Assembly (NCBI GenBank): GCA_903910495.1
Contig: CAIVZW010000854.1
Location: 1 to 6,427, forward strand
Length of the DNA stretch: 6,427 nt
Reading direction: 5' to 3'
From: an uncultured beta proteobacterium
GTDB taxonomy: Bacteria; Pseudomonadota; Gammaproteobacteria; Burkholderiales; Rhodocyclaceae
Shown one piece after another: positions 1 through 5,159 of this stretch. The notes under the pieces are model-generated. The model worked only from the letters and a program-made list of their open reading frames with translations, was not told where the DNA came from and did no database searches. The translations under genes and the position numbers were made by a program. Each line of letters opens with the position of its first letter. The stretch's first letter is position 1.

Positions 1-842
1 CCCTCTGCGTCACGGTAGGTGCCATTTCTCCAGTGGTAGATCTCCAGAGATTTGCTGGTCAGCGTGTAGGGCTGGTGGCTTTTCCAGAAGTTGGCGAACA
101 GGCCGCCTCCGAGATAGAACACCCACGACCCCTCAAAGCCTTCTACATCGGAGGATTGGTCATCCGGGTTGCGGAACCAGAGCCGATCGCCGGGCACGTA
201 ATATTTAGGGGGTAGGGGGGCATCCATGGAACCATATTCGACGAGGAAGACCTCATGAAAAGGACCTGACTTGATGGCCCGGATTTCCCACTGTCGCTGC
301 AGACGCTCAAGCAGCACCGGGTTGCAGTTTTCCAGTTCTTCGGCGATGCCCAGCAGAATGACGTATTCGGTGGCACGGTAACAGGAAAAGGCATAAACCT
401 TCCCCGAAACCTCCGGCTGCGTTGCCTTGCGTAGGGCTTCAATCAGCGGCTTTCCCGGTAGCAGCGTAAAGCCGCGTTCCTCGGAGAATGTCCAGCAGTC
501 GCTGGGACGTTCTGCCGCCCGTGTCGTGTCGAACGCCAGTTCCGTCTTGAGTGCGGCGTTGACGATGTTCCTGCGCACATTCACCGCCGAAGCCAGGGCC
601 TCGTAACTCGGGTACTCGAAGCCGGTCGGGCTGAGCATCAGAGCTAACAGTATTTCACGTTCCAGATCCTCGGCATTGGTGGCCGGATCGAGTTGGAGTT
701 TTTCGCTCAACAGCGTGGTGTCTTTTTCCGGAGCCAGTTCCCGGGCGGATTCAGCGCACAGCTGGAATAGGGTCCCGGCAGGCGTGGGCAATGGGGCGGG
801 AACTGTATAAGATGCCAGACCAAGCGCCTCGAGCCGATCCAT
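1..842 (-). CDS. Tgl-like protein-glutamine gamma-glutamyltransferase, partial at 3' end
   Basis: A minus-strand frame stays open from about 927 down to the window edge; from the ATG at 842 it gives 280 residues with no stop. The translation resembles Bacillus subtilis Tgl, the spore-coat transglutaminase that forms glutamyl-lysine crosslinks. Matching blocks are FEYPSYEAL near residue 75 (Tgl FDYHSIAEL), NIVNAALKT near 92, KVYAFSCYRATEY at 148-160 (Tgl block with the catalytic Cys; here Cys154), and PGDRLWFRNPD at 217-227 (Tgl LGDCLYFKNPE). The Tgl residues recalled as assisting the cysteine do not line up: Glu before Cys is Ser153, and the Glu of the RGENVILLG block aligns with Ser in EGSWVFYLG. 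The N-terminus is about 40 residues longer than in Tgl. No clear ribosome site precedes ATG 842; a GTG at 923-921 in the same frame is an alternative. Similarity was judged by eye, so activity is uncertain. Confidence 0.72.
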   Translation of the reverse strand, partial: MDRLEALGLASYTVPAPLPTPAGTLFQLCAESARELAPEKDTTLLSEKLQLDPATNAEDLEREILLALMLSPTGFEYPSYEALASAVNVRRNIVNAALKTELAFDTTRAAERPSDCWTFSEERGFTLLPGKPLIEALRKATQPEVSGKVYAFSCYRATEYVILLGIAEELENCNPVLLERLQRQWEIRAIKSGPFHEVFLVEYGSMDAPLPPKYYVPGDRLWFRNPDDQSSDVEGFEGSWVFYLGGGLFANFWKSHQPYTLTSKSLEIYHWRNGTYRDAE

Positions 843-863
843 CAGGCGAATCGCATCGATGCC

Positions 864-883
864 GGATCCTCGCAGGAGGATCC
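864..883. repeat. Perfect 8-bp hairpin upstream of the Tgl-like gene
   Basis: GGATCCTC (864-871) and GAGGATCC (876-883) are perfect inverted arms around a 4-base loop. On the minus strand the hairpin lies 21 bases before ATG 842, or inside the coding region if the GTG at 923 is the start. If transcribed it would fold in the leader of the Tgl-like mRNA. There is no T-tract, so it is not a typical terminator. Confidence 0.6.
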
Positions 884-888
884 CCGAT

Positions 889-916
889 GGCGGTGCTGTC
901 GGCAGGCGGTGCTGTC
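889..916. repeat. Short tandem duplication, 16-bp period
   Basis: GGCGGTGCTGTC occurs at 889-900 and again at 905-916, so 12 bases repeat with a 16-base period. Because 16 is not a multiple of three, gain or loss of one unit would shift the reading frame of anything translated across it, such as the Tgl-like protein if it starts upstream at the GTG at 923. Confidence 0.6.
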
Positions 917-1059
917 TATTCACTGATCGTCATCTTCATTTCACCGAAAGAAAGAGTAGCATCTCCGGGTTGTCGTGAGAGAGCTAGCATTAAAGTTCAT
1001 TGTGGCAGAGGAAGCGCATGAACGTCAAAGATGCTCATGTAATTTACCAGAAAAGGACC

Positions 1060-1064
1060 GAGGA
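1060..1064 (+). promoter_or_regulatory. Ribosome binding site that selects a GTG start
   Basis: GAGGA ends 8 bases before GTG 1073. It supports the GTG as the start of the first GntR regulator. In-frame residues upstream of it show no family similarity. Confidence 0.65.
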
Positions 1065-1072
1065 AAATCGCT

Positions 1073-1816
1073 GTGGATAATGCCGAATCAGGAAGGGAAC
1101 TGGATCTTTCAAGATTCCTGGCGTCGAAACCCAATGCCTCGTCTGTTGATTTCGTAGTCAACAGCATCAAGGAGTTACTCCTCAACAGGACGGTCATGCC
1201 GGGCGATCGCCTGCCGGCAGAAACGGAGTTGGCCAAATTGCTGTCGGTGAGCCGGGGCTCGGTTCGGGAAGCCATGAAAATCCTGTCGGCGCTGGGTATT
1301 GTCGAAGTCAAGCGCGGTGACGGAACCTATGTTTCAAATCGAGGCGGCGAGCCTGTTTTTGACCCACTTCTATTCAACATGATCGTTTCCCAGCCGAAAT
1401 TTGCCGAATTGAAGGAGTTGCGGCTCATTCTTGAAAAAAACGTTGTTCGCCTGGCCATTCGCCATGCCGAAGACGGAGATATCCGGATTCTGCGCAACAG
1501 CTTTGAGAAAATGCAGGCATTGCACAACAGGGAAGAGAACAAAGAGGAGGAGTTGCTGGCCTATGACCTGGAATTCCATACCCTTCTCGGGCAGGCCTGC
1601 AAGAACGGACCGCTGGAAACCATTTACAGGTTCGTCATGCAATATTTCAAATCCTATATTGCAGAAAGCCTTCGCAAGAACGCAAATCCCGGCAAGGAGT
1701 CCACCGAAGCGCACCGGAAAATCCTGCTGGCCGTCGAGCAGCGCGATACCCCGGCTGCGGAAAAGGCGGTGGAGGAATCAATGGAAGTTTGGGAGTATCT
1801 TGTTTTCAAACCGTAG
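1073..1816 (+). CDS. GntR/FadR-family transcriptional regulator (FCD domain)
   Basis: A 247-residue cytoplasmic DNA-binding protein. The winged-helix GntR domain covers about residues 23-88: PGDRLPAETELAKLL at 43-57, the recognition helix SVSRGSVREAMKILSALG at 58-75, and the wing VEVKRGDGTYV at 77-87. A FadR C-terminal (FCD) ligand domain follows to about 243. Of the four usual FCD metal ligands, three are seen: Asp165 and His169 in the YDLEFH block and His214 in AHRKIL. The fourth, a His near residue 240, is replaced by Trp240 in MEVWEYL, so metal or ligand binding may differ from the family norm. The start is a GTG with GAGGA 8 bases upstream. It lies divergent from the Tgl-like gene and upstream of the ApnO-like gene in the same direction, which suggests control of sugar-acid catabolism by repression relieved by a carboxylate ligand (inference). 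Confidence 0.9.
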   Translation: MDNAESGRELDLSRFLASKPNASSVDFVVNSIKELLLNRTVMPGDRLPAETELAKLLSVSRGSVREAMKILSALGIVEVKRGDGTYVSNRGGEPVFDPLLFNMIVSQPKFAELKELRLILEKNVVRLAIRHAEDGDIRILRNSFEKMQALHNREENKEEELLAYDLEFHTLLGQACKNGPLETIYRFVMQYFKSYIAESLRKNANPGKESTEAHRKILLAVEQRDTPAAEKAVEESMEVWEYLVFKP

Positions 1817-1997
1817 GCAAACGCTGAAGTATCCAAATACGTCATTCCGGCGAAAGCGCCCCGAAGGTAAGGCGAAGCCGTCCTGAGGAAGTACTCTTGG
1901 GGTGCCGGAATCCGACCGAAGGAAGTGCAGAGCCAGAAAAATCAACGAACTGGACCCCGGGCTCTGCACTTCCTTCGGTCGCTTTCGCGGGGTGACG
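1814..1997. repeat. Complex intergenic inverted-repeat element 1
   Basis: The element starts with the 19-base sequence TAGGCAAACGCTGAAGTAT, whose first three bases are the stop codon of the upstream regulator. It continues with ATTCCGGC (1844-1851), which pairs with GCCGGAAT (1904-1911), and then a perfect 22-bp inverted repeat. Its outer part CGAAAGC at 1851-1857 and GTCATTCC are echoed in inverted form by GCTTTCG and GGGTGAC at 1981-1996. It resembles REP/BIME-type or dRS3-type non-coding repeats of proteobacteria. No transposase gene is present. Confidence 0.7.
1913..1981. repeat. Perfect 22-bp inverted repeat, 25-base loop
   Basis: Bases 1913-1934 and 1960-1981 are exact reverse complements (left arm begins CGACCGAAGG, right arm ends CCTTCGGTCG). 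The transcript would fold into a long stable hairpin 3' of the first GntR regulator. No run of T follows, so it is more likely a repeat element that caps or stabilises the 3' end of mRNA than an intrinsic terminator. Confidence 0.85.
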
Positions 1998-2017
1998 AAA
2001 AAAGTCATCCTTTCCGT

Positions 2018-2032
2018 AGGCGTGCCACGCCT
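2018..2032. other. Small hairpin between repeat element 1 and the apnO promoter
   Basis: AGGCGT (2018-2023) and ACGCCT (2027-2032) form a 6-bp stem with a 3-base loop. No T-tract follows. Apart from this hairpin nothing recognisable lies between 1998 and 2062. Confidence 0.3.
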
Positions 2033-2062
2033 GGCGATAGCGGCAACATCCCAGCAAAACTG

Positions 2063-2092
2063 TTGACTTCCTGAATCGCCCCGTGCTACTTT
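2063..2092 (+). promoter_or_regulatory. Candidate sigma-70 promoter for the apnO-like gene
   Basis: TTGACT at 2063-2068 matches five of six bases of the -35 consensus. A weak -10, TACTTT at 2087-2092, follows after 18 bases. Transcription would start near 2099, inside the palindromic operator, as expected for a repressed promoter. Confidence 0.45.
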
Positions 2093-2093
2093 T

Positions 2094-2123
2094 GATTAAA
2101 CATCAAACGTCCGACGTTTAATC
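2094..2123. promoter_or_regulatory. GntR/FadR-type operator upstream of the apnO-like gene
   Basis: AAACGT-CCG-ACGTTT (2105-2119) is a perfect palindrome extending to 2102-2122 with one mismatched pair. Its core GTCCGAC (2109-2115) fits the GntR-family core GTM-N-KAC. An overlapping second palindrome pairs GATTAAAC (2094-2101) with GTTTAATC (2116-2123). The site lies 33-62 bases before the start codon and overlaps the expected transcription start. One of the two FadR-type regulators in the window is the likely binder; which one cannot be told from sequence. Confidence 0.65.
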
Positions 2124-2155
2124 TGTATTCTTGACCATTCAACAGGAGATTTTGC

Positions 2156-3019
2156 ATGAAAGATAAAATCGTAGTCAGCGTTATCGGTGCCGCCGGCAAG
2201 ATGGGAACCCGGACGACCAACAACCTGGCCAGGCATCTCGATGCTATCGAACTCTACTGCTGCGAATCATCGCCGGTCGGCGTTGCCAGCATCGAGCAGC
2301 GCGGATTGAGCGTAACGTCAGCCGAGCGCGCGGTTCCCAAGAGCGAAATCATCATCCTCGCCGTTCCCGACGTGGTCATCAAACAGGTTTCCGTCGGCAT
2401 CGTCAAAATGATGACGCCCGGCTCGACGCTGATCATTCTCGACCCGGCTGCGGCCGTCGCCAAGGAACTGGCGCTCAGGGACGACTGCACCTTCGTCGTT
2501 GCCCATCCCTGCCATCCCTCATGGCTCCTCGACCAGGAAACCGCTGAAGCGCGTCAGGACCATTTTGGCGGCATCGCCGGCAAGCAGGACATCGTCATGG
2601 CCAAGATCCAGGGCGATGACAAGAATTTCGCCCATGCAAGAACGGTCAGCGAGTGGATGTTTGCACCGGTCGCCAACAGCTATGTGATGGGGATACGCGA
2701 CATCGCTTTCCTCGAACCGACACTGGTCGAAATCCTCGGCGCCTCGACGCTCTACGCCATGGCCGAGACGGTCGACGAAGCCGAACGGCGCGGCATTTCG
2801 CGCGATGCGGCGATCTCCTTCCTGACCGGGCACATCAACATCCTGTCCGCCGTTTTCCTCGGCAAGATGGGCAAGGTCCAGGTCTCCGACGCCTGCAAGG
2901 TGGCCATCCAGCTCGGCAATCGTCTGGTGCTGCGCGATGACTGGAAGCGAATCTGGGACGATGAAGTCCTCGACAAGGCCATTGCCACCATGCTTCATCC
3001 GAACGATCCGAAAATCTAG
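2156..3019 (+). CDS. apnO: ApnO-like NAD(P)-dependent D-apionate oxidoisomerase
   Basis: A 287-residue soluble dehydrogenase. An N-terminal Rossmann fold is shown by VSVIGAAGKMG (7-17, GxxGxxG form) and by the strand IIILAVPD (65-72). The AHPCHPS segment at 116-122 and the helical C-terminal half (about 165-275, with FLEPTLVEILG and GHINILSA) fit the family annotated as phosphogluconate dehydrogenase C-terminal domain proteins, which includes D-apionate oxidoisomerase. That enzyme oxidises and isomerises D-apionate to 3-oxo-isoapionate. AGGAG at 2144-2148 sits 7 bases before the ATG. The preceding operator and promoter suggest it is repressed until substrate appears. The TIM-barrel gene downstream and the TRAP transporter support a sugar-acid role. 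A related dehydrogenase with another branched or acidic sugar substrate is the main alternative. The fold is secure; the substrate is inferred from memory of the family, not from an alignment. Confidence 0.65.
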   Translation: MKDKIVVSVIGAAGKMGTRTTNNLARHLDAIELYCCESSPVGVASIEQRGLSVTSAERAVPKSEIIILAVPDVVIKQVSVGIVKMMTPGSTLIILDPAAAVAKELALRDDCTFVVAHPCHPSWLLDQETAEARQDHFGGIAGKQDIVMAKIQGDDKNFAHARTVSEWMFAPVANSYVMGIRDIAFLEPTLVEILGASTLYAMAETVDEAERRGISRDAAISFLTGHINILSAVFLGKMGKVQVSDACKVAIQLGNRLVLRDDWKRIWDDEVLDKAIATMLHPNDPKI

Positions 3020-3171
3020 GGAAACGCTGAAATATTCGTCCCCCAGGAGGACTTGAGCCCAAGGCCCCGTTGCCTTCGGGGCATCATCCCCGCGTAGGCG
3101 GGGATCCAGAATGTTCATCTAACTGGATTCCCGCCTGCGCGGGAACGACGGAAAAGAATAGTTCAGGGCGT
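3017..3171. repeat. Composite intergenic inverted-repeat element 2 (dRS3/REP-like pair)
   Basis: It opens with TAGGGAAACGCTGAAATAT at 3017-3035, starting on the stop codon of the apnO-like gene. Two hairpins face each other: ATCCCCGC-GTAG-GCGGGGAT at 3086-3105 and TTCCCGC-CTGC-GCGGGAA at 3128-3145, with flanking GATCCAG (3103-3109) and CTGGATT (3123-3129). The far end, GAATAGTTCAGGGCGT at 3156-3171, is an imperfect inverted copy of the opening end. An additional hairpin, GCCCCG/CGGGGC (3064-3069, 3077-3082), lies inside. The 20-base core resembles the dRS3 repeat ATTCCC-N8-GGGAAT. It occupies nearly the whole gap between the apnO-like and TIM-barrel genes. Confidence 0.75.
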
Positions 3172-3188
3172 CACTGGGTAGGTGTCGT

Positions 3189-3220
3189 TTGACTGAGAAA
3201 CATGTGCGAACAATTAAGAT
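3189..3220 (+). promoter_or_regulatory. Weak candidate promoter before the TIM-barrel gene
   Basis: TTGACT at 3189-3194 is a good -35. The only candidates for a -10 are AATTAA (3212-3217, 17-base spacing) and TAAGAT (3215-3220, 20-base spacing), both poor. The repeat element upstream makes a separate promoter plausible, but read-through from the apnO-like gene is equally possible. Confidence 0.25.
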
Positions 3221-3244
3221 TGATCTGATATCCGGGGAGACACA

Positions 3245-4042
3245 ATGATTGGACTGGGGACTTATGCATTTTTCTGGCAGCACTCTGATCGTGCGCCGCA
3301 GCCTCTTGACCTGCCCGCCATGCTGCGGCGAACCCGCGAACTCGATGCTGACGTGTTTCAGATCTGCGATTTTCTGCCTATCCTCGGGTACACGGATGCT
3401 CAATTGCGCGATCTCAAGACGCTCGCCGTTGAACTCGGCATCACACTGGAGCTTGGCACCAAGGGAATTTCAGCAGACCATCTGAAGAATTTTCTCCGGC
3501 TCGCCGAACTGCTCGGTGCAAAGCTGATCAGGGGCATGGTGAACACACCCGATCACCGTCCGAGCATGGCGGAAGCACAAAGTTTGCTCGAACAGGCGCT
3601 TCCGGCCTACGAAGCTGCCGGTGTGAAAATCGCCCTCGAGACTTACGAGCAGCTGAGTTCGCGCGATCTGGTCAGCCTGGTCGAATCGGTGGCCAGCCCA
3701 AGTCTCGGTATCTGCCTCGATCCGGCGAATTGTGTCGCGGCGCTCGAGAACCCGATTGATGTGATTGACCGCTGCGCCCCGTACGTCAAAAACCTGCACA
3801 TCAAGGACTTTGCGTTCACCCGGCGCGGCGGCTGGGTCGGCTTTACGCTCGAAGGGACTGAGCTCGGTACCGGTTTGCTCGACTACGACTATCTGATGAA
3901 CACGGTCAAGCCCGAAGCGCGCGGCATCAACTGCATCATCGAGCACTGGCTGCCGTGGCAGGGCAACTTCGAGGAGAGCGCCCGCCTCGAGAATCTCTGG
4001 AATGCCAGAAATCTGAACTATCTCAGGAGCCACAGTTCCTGA
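3245..4042 (+). CDS. Sugar phosphate isomerase/epimerase-like TIM-barrel protein, possible OiaC
   Basis: A 265-residue cytoplasmic protein of the xylose-isomerase-like / AP endonuclease 2 TIM-barrel family, close to normal length. The four residues that usually hold the divalent metal are visible in order: Glu132 (KIALETYEQ), Asp159 (GICLDPANC), His185 (NLHIKDF) and Glu233 (CIIEHWLPW). The start is supported by GGAG at 3236-3239, 5 bases before the ATG. Family members isomerise or epimerise sugars and some are decarboxylases; the 3-oxo-isoapionate decarboxylase OiaC, giving L-erythrulose, is recalled as belonging here and acting directly after ApnO. Lying 225 bases downstream of the ApnO-like gene, OiaC is the leading guess, but an isomerase or dehydratase for a related sugar cannot be excluded. 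The fold is secure; the reaction is inferred from context. Confidence 0.75.
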   Translation: MIGLGTYAFFWQHSDRAPQPLDLPAMLRRTRELDADVFQICDFLPILGYTDAQLRDLKTLAVELGITLELGTKGISADHLKNFLRLAELLGAKLIRGMVNTPDHRPSMAEAQSLLEQALPAYEAAGVKIALETYEQLSSRDLVSLVESVASPSLGICLDPANCVAALENPIDVIDRCAPYVKNLHIKDFAFTRRGGWVGFTLEGTELGTGLLDYDYLMNTVKPEARGINCIIEHWLPWQGNFEESARLENLWNARNLNYLRSHSS

Positions 4043-4084
4043 GCTGAACGACAAGCCTGGCCGCACCCATCGTCTGTTTAACCG

Positions 4085-4861
4085 TCAAACGCTTAAAGGG
4101 GTCAAGTTGGCAGCAGTACTGGCATTCTGCAACAGTTTGATGTCTGCTGTGCCCAATCGCCGCGAGGCCCTGTCCATATGCAGGCGGGCGGCGGCGCGTG
4201 CGGCCGTGGAATCCTGATGGGAAATGGCCTCGACGATGGCCCGGTGTTCGTCCTTGACCTGCTGTGTCAGCGTGGTCCGGGTGGCTTCGATCCCGCGCGT
4301 GGTTTGCGTGGCGATTCTGAGAAAATTGAAAAGGAACTGGATCAGGGCGAGGAAATGCGGATTCCCGGTCGCCTCGGCGATGCTGCGGTGGAAAGCGATA
4401 TCCGCATCGACGCCGTCACTTCCAGCGGCGACATCGGTGTCGATCTGTTTCAGCGCCTGCCTGATGCCGGCCATCTGTTCCCGACTGCGGCGTTTTGCGG
4501 CCAGGGCCGCGATTTCACCCTCCAGGACCTTGCGCAACTCAACCACCTGCAGGACGGACTGAATCGAGTCCATGATATTGGGGTCGATGCGAAAGGGTGC
4601 GTCCATGTTTTCTTCGCGCACAAACACCCCGCTGCCCTGGCGCGATTCGACCAGGCCTTCCGATTTCAGGCGCGAGATGGCTTCGCGGATAACGGTCCGG
4701 CTGACACCGAAGCGGCTGGCCATTTTCATTTCCGAGGGCAGGCGCGATCCTGGCGGGAAATCTTCGCCGCTGATCAATTGCACAAGCGCTTCACAGACAC
4801 GGTCAGTCAGCGAACCCGCAACGGTCAACCGTTCAACATTGAATTCGGGAAAGGAGGTCAT
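4085..4861 (-). CDS. GntR/FadR-family transcriptional regulator (FCD domain)
   Basis: A 258-residue regulator. The winged-helix domain covers about residues 15-83, with PPGSRLPSEMKMASRFG at 36-52, the recognition helix VSRTVIREAISRLKSEGL at 53-70, and the wing VESRQGSGVFV at 71-81. The FCD domain runs from about 95 to 235 and keeps the full metal set: Asp154 and His158 (DIAFH), His206 (DEHRAI) and His228 (ARLHMDRA), unlike the first regulator, which lacks the last His. AGGAA lies 8 bases before the ATG on the minus strand. The gene converges on the TIM-barrel gene (42-base gap) and diverges from dctP, so it probably controls itself and the TRAP genes from the shared region 4862-5159. Opposite-strand open frames over it are codon-bias shadows. 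Confidence 0.92.
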   Translation of the reverse strand: MTSFPEFNVERLTVAGSLTDRVCEALVQLISGEDFPPGSRLPSEMKMASRFGVSRTVIREAISRLKSEGLVESRQGSGVFVREENMDAPFRIDPNIMDSIQSVLQVVELRKVLEGEIAALAAKRRSREQMAGIRQALKQIDTDVAAGSDGVDADIAFHRSIAEATGNPHFLALIQFLFNFLRIATQTTRGIEATRTTLTQQVKDEHRAIVEAISHQDSTAARAAARLHMDRASRRLGTADIKLLQNASTAANLTPLSV

Positions 4862-4892
4862 TCCATAGGTTCCTGAATATTTCGTTTTTGGG

Positions 4893-4918
4893 ACATATTG
4901 TAAATACGGACGATATGT
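4893..4918. promoter_or_regulatory. ACATAT/ATATGT inverted repeat upstream of the second regulator
   Basis: ACATAT (4893-4898) and ATATGT (4913-4918) are perfect inverted arms with a 14-base AT-rich spacer, 32 bases before the regulator start. It could be an autoregulatory site or part of the regulator's own promoter. The arms are short, so chance is possible. Confidence 0.3.
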
Positions 4919-4935
4919 GCTTTACTTTCGCCTAT

Positions 4936-4963
4936 GTTGTCAGATGTAAGCTTGTACGACAAC
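4936..4963. promoter_or_regulatory. Nested palindromes: candidate FadR-type operator in the divergent region
   Basis: GTTGTC (4936-4941) pairs with GACAAC (4958-4963), and the match continues outward as CTAT/ATAG with one inserted base. Nested in the right arm, TTGT-ACG-ACAA (4952-4962) is itself palindromic, and its core GTACGAC (4954-4960) fits the GntR consensus GTM-N-KAC. It lies between the divergent regulator and dctP, the usual place for a shared operator. The arms differ from those of the apnO operator, which suggests a different binder. Confidence 0.55.
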
Positions 4964-5159
4964 TATAGCCGTAATGGGTTATGAAAAGCAAACTGCCCGA
5001 AGTTGCTCAGGGGCGTAGAACAAGGCCGGGAAGTTGAAGCCGGCCAAGCACGAGTAAGTCAGGAGCAGTATCGATTAAAGTTCCGATTGCCAAACACGTA
5101 GATTCGGGCATTTGTCCGGCTTGTCGTGCAGGCGTCTTTTTCCGAGTGAGGAGATACAA
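4964..5159. other. Leader region of the TRAP operon, no gene seen
   Basis: No coding sequence is supported here. GGCCGG (5024-5029) and CCGGCC (5040-5045) form a 6-bp stem with a 10-base loop that could fold in a dctP leader transcript. No convincing -35/-10 pair was found. GAGGAG at 5147-5152, 7 bases before the ATG, is the dctP ribosome site. Confidence 0.4.

Noticed and set aside
1039..1047. GTAA-T-TTAC as an operator of the first regulator
   Set aside because: The dyad is only 4 bp per arm and does not fit the GTM-N-KAC spacing; too short to support.
1913..1981. 22-bp inverted repeat as an intrinsic terminator
   Set aside because: No T-run follows either arm and the loop is 25 bases; it fits better as a repeat element, though an effect on mRNA 3' ends is possible.
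2519..3118. Minus-strand open frame of 199 codons opposite the apnO-like gene
   Set aside because: Its start lies in the repeat element and its body is antisense to the dehydrogenase; no motif is seen.
3086..3145. Two similar hairpins as the start of a CRISPR array
   Set aside because: Only two units, in opposite orientation, each palindromic, with a 13-base gap between the flanking arms; this is a REP/dRS3-like pair.
3470..4066. Minus-strand open frame of 198 codons opposite the TIM-barrel gene
   Set aside because: Antisense to a gene with all four metal ligands; the translation shows no recognisable domain.
4178..4876. Plus-strand open frame of 232 codons opposite the second GntR regulator
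   Set aside because: It is antisense to a gene with clear winged-helix and FCD motifs, has no family resemblance or good ribosome site, and such mirror frames are common in G+C-rich coding sequence.
5112..5159. N-terminal extension of DctP from a TTG start
   Set aside because: It would put 16 residues before a normal signal peptide, and a strong ribosome site precedes the ATG at 5160.
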